This document shows, one piece after another, positions 16,015 through 23,364 of a stretch of DNA of 24,744 nucleotides. Under the pieces are notes generated by a model. That model searched no databases. It saw nothing but the letters and a program-made list of their open reading frames with translations, and was not told where the DNA came from. Where the stretch lies: assembly GCA_017379955.1 (NCBI GenBank), contig JAFNVE010000096.1, forward strand, positions 1 through 24,744, written 5' to 3'. Every line of letters begins with the position of its first letter. Positions within the stretch are counted from its first letter, which is position 1. The position numbers and the translations under genes are program-made. The stretch is from Tidjanibacter sp. (GTDB lineage Bacteria > Bacteroidota > Bacteroidia > Bacteroidales > Rikenellaceae).

Positions 16015-17553
16015 ATGAAAAAGATATTTGGATTTGTAGCAGTTGCTGCTGCAGCATTGAGCCTCTCCTCGTGTGATATGGAGAAGCTCCCCTACACCGC
16101 GATTGAGCAGGATGTCGCTTTCCAGAGCGTACAGGACTTGACTAACTATCGCGTAGGTTTCTACTCGCCTCTGAAATCGCTCACCGTTGGTGGCCGTATT
16201 TACTATGAGGATCTCCGTGCCGATATGTTCCACGCACTGGCTGACTTCGGTAACTACGTAGGTCTGCCCTACGCTTGGATTATGGAGAGCACCGACCAGG
16301 ATGCTGAGAGCCTCTGGTTTGGAGACTACGGCGTAATCGCTAATATGAACTACGCACTCGATGCATTCCCCAAGTTCTTGGAGGAGTACAAAGAGGAGCT
16401 CGAGGAGGATGATGTTAAGCTGGTTAACCAGTACATCGCCGAGGCACACATGACCCGCGCTATCGCTTACCTCGACTTGGCTACCAAGTTCTGCGAGGCA
16501 TACGATCCCGCTACCGCTGCCAACAAGATGGGTCTGATGATTACCGAGCACTACGCTCCTACTTCGGACAACACCAAGTACCCCGGCCGTAGCTCGTTGT
16601 TTGATACCTATAAGTTCATCATGGACGACATCGATGCTGCCGCTGCTGGTATCACCGCTGCTGGTGCTCCCAACTCGGTATACTACACCGTTGACGCTGT
16701 TAAGGCTCTGAAGGCTCGTGTAGCTCTCTATATGCAGGACTACGCTACCGCTTCGCAGCTTGCTCACAGCCTGATTAGCGAGGGTAAGTATGCTCTTGCT
16801 GAGGGTGACAAGTTCGTTGATATGTGGGTTAACGACGCTTCGACTGAGAACATCATGCTCGTAACCATGTCGTTGAATGACAAAGGTTCGGCTACCGGTA
16901 CCTACTTTATCTATGACAACGATAAGGGCGACGGTACTACTCCCGATCCTCAGTATATGCCTACTCAGGCTCTCTTGGATCTCTATGGCGAGGGTGATAT
17001 CCGTTTCAAGGCATACTTTGCAGAGCGCCACGTTGTTACCGAGACCTTCGGTGAGGACGATCTCTGGTTGTTCTACAAGTACACTGGCAACCCCACTCTC
17101 CGCACTGGTGCTAAGTGGAACTATGTAAATATGGGTAAGCCCTTCCGTATTGCTGAGCAGTATCTGATTGCTGCTGAGGCTGACGCTAAATTGAAAACTG
17201 AGGCTTCTGTTGCTAACGGTGCAGCTGCTCTGAACGCACTCCGCGCTGCTCGTATCAAGGATTACGCGACTGAGGACTATATGTCCGATGCTGCTCTCTT
17301 AGCTGCTGTTAAGGCTGAGCGTGCTCGCGAGTTGGTTGGCGAGGGCTTCCGTATGCAGGACTTGAAGCGTTGGGGTCAGCCCGTAACTCGTGGCGCAAGC
17401 CAGAGCCCCTCGACAGGTTTGATGAAGACCGGTGCTAACTACGGTGAGATGACCAATAAGGATATCACTGGTCCCGGTGCATTGTGGCCTATTCCCAAGA
17501 CCGAGATTGATGCTAATCCTCAGATTCGCAATCAGCAGAATCCTGGTTACTAA
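16015..17553 (+). CDS. SusD/RagB-type nutrient-binding outer-membrane lipoprotein
   Basis: SusD proteins act as the surface lid of the SusC transporter and bind the incoming substrate. The 512-residue protein has a lipoprotein signal ending in LSLSSC (Cys20). The helical SusD fold follows: NYALDAFPKF, the TPR-like EAHMTRAIAYLDLATKFCEAY, KALKARVALYMQDYATA, and the conserved C-terminal block with RARELVGEGFRMQDLKRWG and LWPIPKTEIDANPQIRNQNPGY-like end. It begins 22 bp after the SusC stop with an AAGGAG site 8 nt before the ATG. Codon bias matches the SusC gene. The family is certain; the ligand is unknown, as no enzyme lies nearby. Confidence 0.95.
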   Translation: MKKIFGFVAVAAAALSLSSCDMEKLPYTAIEQDVAFQSVQDLTNYRVGFYSPLKSLTVGGRIYYEDLRADMFHALADFGNYVGLPYAWIMESTDQDAESLWFGDYGVIANMNYALDAFPKFLEEYKEELEEDDVKLVNQYIAEAHMTRAIAYLDLATKFCEAYDPATAANKMGLMITEHYAPTSDNTKYPGRSSLFDTYKFIMDDIDAAAAGITAAGAPNSVYYTVDAVKALKARVALYMQDYATASQLAHSLISEGKYALAEGDKFVDMWVNDASTENIMLVTMSLNDKGSATGTYFIYDNDKGDGTTPDPQYMPTQALLDLYGEGDIRFKAYFAERHVVTETFGEDDLWLFYKYTGNPTLRTGAKWNYVNMGKPFRIAEQYLIAAEADAKLKTEASVANGAAALNALRAARIKDYATEDYMSDAALLAAVKAERARELVGEGFRMQDLKRWGQPVTRGASQSPSTGLMKTGANYGEMTNKDITGPGALWPIPKTEIDANPQIRNQQNPGY

Positions 17554-17588
17554 TAGTTGATGTTTAACAGAGTAAAAAGAGAAGAATT

Positions 17589-18638
17589 ATGAAATACGTT
17601 AAGATATTTTTGGTTGCATCTCTGACCCTCTTTGGTCTCGCTTCGTGCGGTCCCAAGGATGCAGGTACAGTAGGTGATGCAACTGTAGACTTCTACTCGG
17701 ACAACCTCGAGGGTGGTTTTGCATCGGACTTCCTGATGGTACCTATCGTGTTGTCGAACAACGAGGAGACTACTGCTGATGTAACCTTGACCGTTAAGCC
17801 CGCAGAGTACACTGGTGCATTTGCAGGTGAGGTTGACAAGGACTTTATGTTGACCACTGAGAATATGGTCTTCAAGCCCGGTGTTGATAGCATCAACTTG
17901 GAGGTTATGATTCTGAACAAGGATGTTGAAGAGTTGCGTTTTATGTTGGAGATTGCCGAGACCAACGCAACAGCTGGTGCAAAGGATAAGATTCTTGTAT
18001 CGTTGGCAAAGAGCGACTTGGACCGTATCTGTACTACTTGGGAGTGGAGATATACTGAACACAATCAACTTGCAACCTCGTGGACTCAGGCTGTATCCGA
18101 TGCTTTCCAGGGTGCGGAAGCAAAGGTTTCATACAGCACAGAATACGAGCAGGTAATGTTGTATGGCTATGAGAATTTCGGTGTAAATGCACTCTATTGC
18201 GACTATGACAAAAAGACAGATGAAATTATCTTTGCTGAGTCTAATGGTTTGTTCGATATGGGTTACGGCGGCGTATATATTATGTGGTATACCCGTGATG
18301 ATAGTAATAAGATTGTTATAACTCAGGAGAAAGTCACTGCAAAGGCAAACGATGATTTTACCGCTATTAATTTCTCTAATAGTGATTCCTATATGGCAAT
18401 TGTAAAAATGCAAGGTGGTCAGTTGGCAGGTGTTTATACACTTGCAGGTTACAAAGGATTGCAACTTGTTAAGCCTGAGAAGGCCAAGAGTGTAATCGAT
18501 GTTCCCTTTGCAGCAGCTCAGAACACTCTGCCTAAACGCATTGATTACAAGAATTCTGGCGTAAGCACAATGCTGGATTACGATAGAATCATGTTGGAGA
18601 ATCAGATCATCGACGCTCTGAACGCTCAGATGCGTTAA
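17589..18638 (+). CDS. SusCD-associated lipoprotein of unknown function
   Basis: A 349-residue lipoprotein, third gene of the operon, 35 bp after SusD. The signal peptide ends in GLASC (Cys20). Residues about 30-140 are a Calx-beta/DUF4843-like beta-sandwich (VDFYSDN, MVPIVLSNN, VTLTVKP, MVFKPGVDS, RFMLEIAET), the same block pattern as the orphan lipoprotein at 7368. The C-terminal half starts at a Trp-rich CTTWEWRY and has no family I recognise. By position it is probably a surface-exposed accessory ligand binder. Base use changes inside the gene: Asn codons are AAC in 6 of 7 cases up to residue ~155, then AAT in 7 of 8 up to about 18400, suggesting a different history for the C-terminal domain. 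A strong terminator follows. Confidence 0.8.
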   Translation: MKYVKIFLVASLTLFGLASCGPKDAGTVGDATVDFYSDNLEGGFASDFLMVPIVLSNNEETTADVTLTVKPAEYTGAFAGEVDKDFMLTTENMVFKPGVDSINLEVMILNKDVEELRFMLEIAETNATAGAKDKILVSLAKSDLDRICTTWEWRYTEHNQLATSWTQAVSDAFQGAEAKVSYSTEYEQVMLYGYENFGVNALYCDYDKKTDEIIFAESNGLFDMGYGGVYIMWYTRDDSNKIVITQEKVTAKANDDFTAINFSNSDSYMAIVKMQGGQLAGVYTLAGYKGLQLVKPEKAKSVIDVPFAAAQNTLPKRIDYKNSGVSTMLDYDRIMLENQIIDALNAQMR

Positions 18639-18670
18639 TCCCTGACGAGTTTATTTCAAACTCTATAACG

Positions 18671-18702
18671 AAAACCCCTGCCAAACATTTGGCAGGGGTT
18701 TT
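18671..18702. terminator. Bidirectional terminator between the SusCD operon and the ATPase gene
   Basis: AAAACCCCTGCCAAA (18671-18685) pairs fully with TTTGGCAGGGGTTTT (18688-18702). T and A tracts on both sides suit both converging units. Confidence 0.9.
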
Positions 18703-18754
18703 TATTTGAATAATCGCCACACAAAGAGTGGTTATGTTATTGGCAAGCTAAGAA

Positions 18755-19939
18755 TTAGAAGAGTTTTTCGATATCCATTGTCAAGAAATCCTCAACCTTA
18801 ATTCCACCCTCGCCAACGATAAATGAGGCCTTGGGGTTAAACATCTGATTGAACTTCGCCAATCCCTCGGTACGTTTCTCAGCATTGCTCTTCACCTCGA
18901 TAGCAACAAGAGAGCCTTTTTTATGTAGAATAAAATCTACCTCGTCATTGCGCTCGCGCCAATAGTAAACATCGAAACGATGAACAAAGGCCTGACTGAC
19001 AAGGTATGCACCAATACCCGACTCAAAGATATGGCCCCACGCCTTGCGGTCAACAATAGCCTGTTCAAATGTCAATGGGCTATACACCATCTTCAAGGCA
19101 TTATTATAGACCTGAAACTTAGGAATACTCGCTCTTCTGCGCGACATATCTACACTATATTTCTGCAACCCGCACAACAACCCACTCTCATCAAGCAGAT
19201 TTACATAGCCCGCCAGAGTAGATGTATTGCCCGCATCCTGCAAAGAGCCTAACATCTTATTAAGTGATAGAAGATTACCAGAATAGGCAGCACCAAGCTC
19301 GAAAGTCTGTCTTAATAGAGCAGGCTTGCTGATCGGGGTATCCATCAAAATATCTTTATTGATAGTTGCATCAATAATCGACGATTGGATGTATTGCTCA
19401 AAACGGTCACCATCGCCAATCAGCGACGCTGCACCAGGGTAGCCTCCATAAAACAGATATTGGTCAACAGTAAAACCAAAGCACTCGTGCATCTCACGAT
19501 AGCTCCAATGACTCATACGAATCTCCTCAAAACGACCTGCCAACGACTCTGACAACCCTCTTTCAAGCAACACACGACTACTGCCAAGAAGCAACACCTT
19601 AATATTATTGTCTTCGAAAGTATCGCTATCCCACTCTTTCTTTACCACCTCACTCCAATTGGCAATCTTTTGTATCTCGTCTATCACAAGAATCACACAA
19701 TCCCAACCATTGTTCGCTTTCAAACTGCGAGTGGCAGCCCAACAATTAGATATCCACGCAGTGTTAGTCGCCGGGACATTATCGGCAGAAAAGAATTGGT
19801 AAGGGAGAGTCAAATCATTAAGTACCTGTTTTACAACGGTCGATTTACCAATCTGACGCGCACCCATTACTACCTGTATGAACCTTCGGTCTTCTTCAAG
19901 ACGCGCTCTAATTTTGTGATATTCAGCTCTTTTAAACAT
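18755..19939 (-). CDS. AAA-family ATPase with C-terminal DUF4143 domain
   Basis: A 394-residue protein of the widespread but poorly understood AAA_14/DUF4143 family. Walker A GARQIGKST is at 26-34. Walker B is CVILVIDEIQ with Asp87-Glu88. The sensor-like VLLLGSSRVLLERGLSESLAGRFEEI follows. The C-terminal part has VDFILHKKGSLVAIEVKS, resembling the D...ExK core of PD-(D/E)xK nucleases. Whether it cleaves nucleic acid is not established. It is isolated between a terminator and tkt. Its codons look more AT-rich than those of tkt or susC, compatible with transfer. It has a good promoter on the minus strand and an operator-like inverted repeat just before the ATG. Relatives are often discussed as toxin-antitoxin- or mobility-linked, but no partner gene is seen here. 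Confidence 0.88.
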   Translation of the reverse strand: MFKRAEYHKIRARLEEDRRFIQVVMGARQIGKSTVVKQVLNDLTLPYQFFSADNVPATNTAWISNCWAATRSLKANNGWDCVILVIDEIQKIANWSEVVKKEWDSDTFEDNNIKVLLLGSSRVLLERGLSESLAGRFEEIRMSHWSYREMHECFGFTVDQYLFYGGYPGAASLIGDGDRFEQYIQSSIIDATINKDILMDTPISKPALLRQTFELGAAYSGNLLSLNKMLGSLQDAGNTSTLAGYVNLLDESGLLCGLQKYSVDMSRRRASIPKFQVYNNALKMVYSPLTFEQAIVDRKAWGHIFESGIGAYLVSQAFVHRFDVYYWRERNDEVDFILHKKGSLVAIEVKSNAEKRTEGLAKFNQMFNPKASFIVGEGGIKVEDFLTMDIEKLF

Positions 19940-19948
19940 ATAATAACA

Positions 19949-19981
19949 TTTTACGCAGTCAATTGCGTATTTTTACGCAAT
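19949..19981. promoter_or_regulatory. Operator-like repeat at the start of the ATPase transcript
   Basis: ATTGCGTA (19962-19969) and TACGCAAT (19974-19981) form a perfect 8-bp inverted repeat around TTTT. TTTTACGCA occurs twice in the same orientation (19949-19957 and 19971-19979), 22 bp apart. The block sits between the promoter -7 box and the ATG at 19939, so it would overlap the transcription start and leader. Confidence 0.55.
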
Positions 19982-19982
19982 A

Positions 19983-20013
19983 CAAATATAATACTGACAC
20001 TATTAATTTCAAA
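19983..20013 (-). promoter_or_regulatory. Promoter of the AAA/DUF4143 ATPase gene
   Basis: On the minus strand a -33 TTTG (20010-20013) and a -7 TATATTTG (19983-19990) are separated by 19 bp, an exact fit to the Bacteroidota vegetative promoter. It is divergent from the tkt promoter. Confidence 0.65.
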
Positions 20014-20075
20014 ATAAATATCCTCAAATTTACGGTAACTATTAAATGCCTAACAGAAAAACAACTGCCAAAAGG

Positions 20076-20106
20076 TTTGTCCGTTTGGGTAAAAGTTGTA
20101 TCTTTG
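20076..20106 (+). promoter_or_regulatory. Promoter of tkt
   Basis: TTTG (20076-20079), a 19-bp spacer and TATCTTTG (20099-20106) match the Bacteroidota promoter consensus. The site lies inside the frame that would be read from the upstream ATG at 20046, which argues that translation starts downstream, at 20181. Confidence 0.7.
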
Positions 20107-20180
20107 TAGAATTAATAGAGGCCCGATTTTTGGGACTACAAATTGCGCAATTTACACACAAGGCTAAGCATACTACCCCT

Positions 20181-22211
20181 ATGAACACAACACTCGCAAA
20201 CAGAGCAGCAGACAACATCCGCATTCTCGCAGCGGCTATGGTCGAAAAAGCAAAATCGGGTCACCCCGGAGGTGCTATGGGCGGAGCAGACTTCATCAAC
20301 ATCCTCTACTCGCGCCACCTCAGCTACGACCCCGCAAGGCTTGACAACCCCTTCCGCGATCGTTTCTTCCTCGACCCGGGCCACATGTCGCCCATGCTCT
20401 ACGGAGTGCTGACCCTTGCAGGTATTATGCCCGCCGAGGAGCTCAAAAACCTCCGTCAGTGGGGTAGCATCACCCCCGGACACCCCGAGGTTGACTTCCT
20501 CCACGGTATCGAGAACACCAGCGGTCCTCTCGGACAGGGACACGCAATGGCTCTCGGCGCAGCAATCGCTGAGCGCATCGTGGCAGACCGCTTTGGCGAG
20601 TGGACAGCGCACAAAATCTACACCTTCATCTCCGACGGTGGTATTCAGGAGGAGATTTCGCAGGGCGTAGGCCGCATTGCGGGTCACCTCGGCCTCCACA
20701 ACCTCATTATGTTCTACGACGCAAACAACGTACAGCTCTCGACAACCGTCGAGGAGGTGGACAGCGAGGATATCGCCGCTAAGTATCGCGCGTGGAACTG
20801 GAACGTGCTGGACATCAACGGCAACGACCCCGAGCAGATTGAGGCAGCCCTCATCGCCGCTAAGGGCGAAAGCGAGCGTCCCACCCTCATCATCGGCCAT
20901 ACGCTGATGGGTAAGGGTGCGCGTGCCGCAGATGGCAGCAGCTACGAGAACAAGGTTTCGACCCACGGTCAGCCCCTCACCAATGCGGGCGCAAGCATCG
21001 AGGCTACCATCACCAACCTGGGCGGTAACCCCGAGGAGCCCTTCGCACTCTTCCCCGAGGTGGTAGCACTCTACGACGCACGTCGCGAGGAGCTTGCCGC
21101 AGTGTGGGCAGAGCGCAACGCCGCACAGCAGGCTTGGGCAGAGGCTAACCCCGAGGAGGCAAAGGCTCTGGAGCGTTGGTTTGGTGGCGCAAAGCCCGAG
21201 ATTGACTGGTCGTCGCTCTCGATTAAGCCCGACGGCGCAACCCGTGCAGCAAGTGCATCGGTTCTCAGTATGCTCAGCGCGCAGATTGACAATATGGTTG
21301 TTTCGTCGGCCGACCTTAGCAACTCGGACAAGACCGACGGCTTCCTCAAACATACCCGCCCCATCACCAAGGGCGACTTCGGCGGCCGCTTCCTCCACGC
21401 AGGCGTTAGCGAGCTGACAATGGCTTGTATTATGAACGGTCTGGCACTGCACGGCGGTATCATCCCCGCTTGCGGTACCTTCTTCGTATTCTCCGACTAT
21501 ATGAAACCCGCCTTCCGCCTCTCGGCACTTATGCGCCAGCACGTCATCTACGTTTGGTCGCACGACTCGTTCCGTGTAGGTGAGGACGGCCCCACCCACC
21601 AGCCTATCGAGCACGAGATTCAGCTCCGACTGATGGAGCATATCCACAACCACCGTGGCGAGCGCGCAATGCTCGTTATGCGTCCCGCTGACGGCCCCGA
21701 GGCTGTTGCAGCATGGAAGATGGCTATGGAGAGCGAGCGTCCCGTGGCACTCGTATTCTCGCGCCAGACAGTGAAGGATGTGCCTCCTATGGAGAGCGAC
21801 CGTATCTCTGAGGCTTGCGAGGGCGCACAGCGCGGTGCTTATGTAGTGCAGGATATGGAGAACCCCAACGTGGTGATGATTGCCAGCGGCTCGGAGGTAT
21901 CGACCCTTATCGAGGGTGCAGACCTTCTCGCACAGCAGGGCGTACACTGCCGCGTAGTATCAGTTCCTTCGGAGGGCTTGTTCCGCGACCAGAGCGCAGA
22001 GTATCAGGCATCTATCCTCCCCGTGGGTGTACCTCGCTACGGTATGACAGCAGGCTTGTCGCTCACTATGCAGGGCTTGGTTGGCGAGCACGGCAAGATT
22101 CACGGTGTTGACACCTTTGGCTATTCGGCTCCCTACAAGGTACTTGATGAGAAGTTCGGCTTCAACGGTGCTACCGTAGCACGCGAGGTGGCTGAGATGC
22201 TCGGCAAGTAG
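20181..22211 (+). CDS. tkt: Transketolase
   Basis: A thiamine-diphosphate enzyme moving two-carbon units between sugar phosphates in the non-oxidative pentose phosphate pathway. From ATG 20181 the product is 676 residues, the usual length. The frame is open to an ATG at 20046, but a full promoter lies within that stretch and the extra 45 residues resemble no transketolase. Motifs: KSGHPGGAMGGAD near the start, the diphosphate site ISDGGIQEEISQG with DANNVQLS (Ser replaces the first Gly of the common GDG), the HGQPLTNAG loop, and SFRVGEDGPTHQPIEH in the pyrimidine domain with the conserved Glu. The C-terminal domain is complete. Monocistronic: own promoter and terminator. Confidence 0.95.
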   Translation: MNTTLANRAADNIRILAAAMVEKAKSGHPGGAMGGADFINILYSRHLSYDPARLDNPFRDRFFLDPGHMSPMLYGVLTLAGIMPAEELKNLRQWGSITPGHPEVDFLHGIENTSGPLGQGHAMALGAAIAERIVADRFGEWTAHKIYTFISDGGIQEEISQGVGRIAGHLGLHNLIMFYDANNVQLSTTVEEVDSEDIAAKYRAWNWNVLDINGNDPEQIEAALIAAKGESERPTLIIGHTLMGKGARAADGSSYENKVSTHGQPLTNAGASIEATITNLGGNPEEPFALFPEVVALYDARREELAAVWAERNAAQQAWAEANPEEAKALERWFGGAKPEIDWSSLSIKPDGATRAASASVLSMLSAQIDNMVVSSADLSNSDKTDGFLKHTRPITKGDFGGRFLHAGVSELTMACIMNGLALHGGIIPACGTFFVFSDYMKPAFRLSALMRQHVIYVWSHDSFRVGEDGPTHQPIEHEIQLRLMEHIHNHRGERAMLVMRPADGPEAVAAWKMAMESERPVALVFSRQTVKDVPPMESDRISEACEGAQRGAYVVQDMENPNVVMIASGSEVSTLIEGADLLAQQGVHCRVVSVPSEGLFRDQSAEYQASILPVGVPRYGMTAGLSLTMQGLVGEHGKIHGVDTFGYSAPYKVLDEKFGFNGATVAREVAEMLGK

Positions 22212-22237
22212 TAGGAGTTATACCTATTATTATATAT

Positions 22238-22280
22238 ATAGTGTGATGCTTTTCGTAAAAAAGTGTCACACTATTTTTTT
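22238..22280 (+). terminator. Terminator of tkt
   Basis: ATAGTGTGA (22238-22246) pairs with TCACACTAT (22266-22274). An inner CTTTT/AAAAG helix extends it, and a run of seven T follows (22274-22280). Confidence 0.8.
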
Positions 22281-22296
22281 ATCCTAAAAAAGTTAC

Positions 22297-22304
22297 TATA
22301 TTTG
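22297..22304 (+). promoter_or_regulatory. Candidate -7 box for rpmB-rpmG-DUF4295
   Basis: TATATTTG matches TAnnTTTG 44 bp before the rpmB ATG. The upstream region is a T tract without a clear -33 TTTG. Confidence 0.5.
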
Positions 22305-22348
22305 CAGGCCCGAAATTGGGCTAAGAGTAAACTAATTTATTAACAACA

Positions 22349-22585
22349 ATGAGCAAAGTCTGCGAAATTACAGGTAAGAGTGCAATGACCGGTTGCAACG
22401 TGTCGCACTCGAACAGACACACTAAGCGCAAATTCAACCTCAACTTGAAAACTAAGCGCTTTTGGTCTGAGGAGGAAGGTCGCTGGGTTACCTTGAAGGT
22501 TACCGCTGCCGGAATCAAGACAATTAACAAGAAGGGTCTTGCAGTAGCAATGCGCGAGGCAAAGGCACCTAAGAAAGTTTATTAA
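22349..22585 (+). CDS. rpmB: 50S ribosomal protein L28
   Basis: Large-subunit protein bL28, 78 residues. It starts with the typical [20 protein letters not shown], followed by [14 protein letters not shown] and a basic C-terminal region ([14 protein letters not shown]). Normal length for Bacteroidota. First gene of a three-gene operon with rpmG and the DUF4295 gene. Its leader is A-rich and lacks a Shine-Dalgarno site. Confidence 0.96.
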   Translation: MSKVCEITGKSAMTGCNVSHSNRHTKRKFNLNLKTKRFWSEEEGRWVTLKVTAAGIKTINKKGLAVAMREAKAPKKVY

Positions 22586-22606
22586 TCATCACAATCATTC
22601 TAAGTA

Positions 22607-22795
22607 ATGGCAAAGAAAGCTAAAGGTAATCGCGTGCAGGTAATCCTCGAGTGCACCGAGCAGAAGGAGAGCGGCGTACCCGGAATGAGCAGGTACATCA
22701 CTACCAAAAACAAAAAGAATACTCCCGACCGTATGGAGCGTAGAAAATACAATCCCTACTTGAAGAGAGTAACTGTTCACAGAGAAATTAAATAG
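22607..22795 (+). CDS. rpmG: 50S ribosomal protein L33
   Basis: Large-subunit protein bL33, 62 residues, with [19 protein letters not shown], the [21 protein letters not shown] core and a basic end. No Cys pairs of the zinc-binding form are present; only one Cys is seen. It lies 21 bp after rpmB and 16 bp before the next ATG, so all three are surely co-transcribed. Confidence 0.95.
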   Translation: MAKKAKGNRVQVILECTEQKESGVPGMSRYITTKNKKNTPDRMERRKYNPYLKRVTVHREIK

Positions 22796-22797
22796 TT

Positions 22798-22803
22798 AGG
22801 AGG
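22798..22803 (+). promoter_or_regulatory. Strong Shine-Dalgarno site before the DUF4295 gene
   Basis: AGGAGG lies 8 nt before the ATG at 22812, between rpmG and the small gene. rpmB and rpmG have nothing comparable. This is the best Shine-Dalgarno sequence in the window. Confidence 0.6.
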
Positions 22804-22811
22804 AATTAGCT

Positions 22812-22970
22812 ATGGCAAAGAAAGTAGTTGCAACACTTAAAAAAGAGGGAGTCGGTAAAGGCTTCGTAAAGTGCATTAAGATGGTTAAGTCCGAGAAGAC
22901 TGGTGCTTACACCTTCAAGACTGAGGTTGTAGCAACCGAGGAGGCAAAGGCATTCTTCGAGAAGAAGTAA
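22812..22970 (+). CDS. Small basic DUF4295-type protein
   Basis: A 52-residue Lys-rich protein (MAKKVVATLKKEGVGKG at the start, AFFEKK at the end). It follows rpmB-rpmG in Bacteroidota and is usually annotated DUF4295. The position and charge suggest a ribosome-associated role; I recall that a phylum-specific large-subunit protein has been described from Bacteroidota ribosomes, but I cannot confirm that it is this family. It has an AGGAGG site 8 nt upstream and is followed within 25 bp by a terminator, so it closes the operon. In many relatives other genes such as ftsY follow; not here. Confidence 0.85.
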   Translation: MAKKVVATLKKEGVGKGFVKCIKMVKSEKTGAYTFKTEVVATEEAKAFFEKK

Positions 22971-22991
22971 TCTCTGCTCCAACATCTTAAT

Positions 22992-23025
22992 ACAAAAGGC
23001 GTTTTCAATAGAAAACGCCTTTTGT
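22992..23025. terminator. Terminator of rpmB-rpmG-DUF4295
   Basis: A 15-bp perfect stem (22992-23006 with 23011-23025) with loop AATA contains AAGGCGTTTTC and its complement. T-rich sequence follows on the plus strand. Confidence 0.88.
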
Positions 23026-23064
23026 GTTTTAAATAAAAGTCTGACTGACGGGTATACTTTTCGC

Positions 23065-23164
23065 GAGGGAGTGTAGGGAGTGTAGGGAATTTAGAGAGTT
23101 TAAGGAGTTTGATTGATTATCCCTAAATTCATTAAACTCCCTAAAATTCTCTAAGTTCCCTACA
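23065..23164. repeat. Degenerate 9-bp-period array with inverted halves
   Basis: Five G-rich 9-mers (gagggagtg, tagggagtg, tagggaatt, tagagagtt, taaggagtt) are followed, after GATTGATTAT, by five C-rich 9-mers (ccctaaatt, cattaaact, ccctaaaat, tctctaagt, tccctacaa). The halves fold on each other: 23083-23097 pairs with 23148-23162 (14 matches and one wobble of 15), and 23098-23113 pairs mostly with 23131-23146. The array sits between the terminators of two converging units. It shares the junction GATTATCCCTAAATTC (23115-23130) with the array at 1-118. The spacer 22971-23364 contains no gene. Confidence 0.75.
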
Positions 23165-23167
23165 AAG

Positions 23168-23202
23168 AAAACTGAGAGTAGTTCGATACTACTCTCAGTT
23201 TT
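23168..23202 (-). terminator. Terminator of cysS, TCGAT-loop hairpin
   Basis: A perfect 15-bp stem (23168-23182 with 23188-23202) closes the loop TCGAT, with a T tract on the minus strand. It is the same design as the murF terminator at 249-283, with compensated stem changes. Confidence 0.8.
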
Positions 23203-23208
23203 TATCTA

Positions 23209-23236
23209 TTTTGAATTTTGAATCTTGAATTTTGAA
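23209..23236. repeat. Four tandem 7-mers, consensus TTTTGAA
   Basis: TTTTGAA, TTTTGAA, TCTTGAA, TTTTGAA in direct order follow the TCGAT-loop hairpin. A single TTTTGAA follows the equivalent hairpin near 290-296. Copy number may vary by slippage. Confidence 0.6.
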
Positions 23237-23270
23237 TTCCAAAAAAAGTCATATGATTGAGGAAATTTTG

Positions 23271-23364
23271 GGCTTCACAAAGAAAGGCGAGCCGAAGTTT
23301 TCTTGGCGTAAATGAGGCGAAGCCTTTCGAGGGAAGTGCAAAATTTGCCAATCAGATGGCTTTT
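23271..23364. repeat. REP-like 3'-UTR element after cysS
   Basis: The core CCGAAGTTTTCTTGGCGTAA with GCGTAAATGAG (23306-23316) is enclosed by GAAAGGC (about 23282) and GCCTTTC (about 23322), which can pair. GGCTT marks both ends. It touches the cysS stop codon. The order of motifs matches the element after clpX at 8589-8675; on the transcript both begin TATATAAAA..GCCA. Confidence 0.6.

Noticed and set aside
18755..19939. ATPase gene as part of a defence island or toxin-antitoxin pair
   Set aside because: No partner, nuclease, methylase or phage gene is adjacent; the neighbours are a nutrient-import operon and tkt.
20136..21947. A 603-codon open frame on the minus strand opposite tkt
   Set aside because: It is the antisense of a complete, motif-rich transketolase. 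The frame is open because of the codon bias of that gene, and its product has no recognisable domain or start signals.
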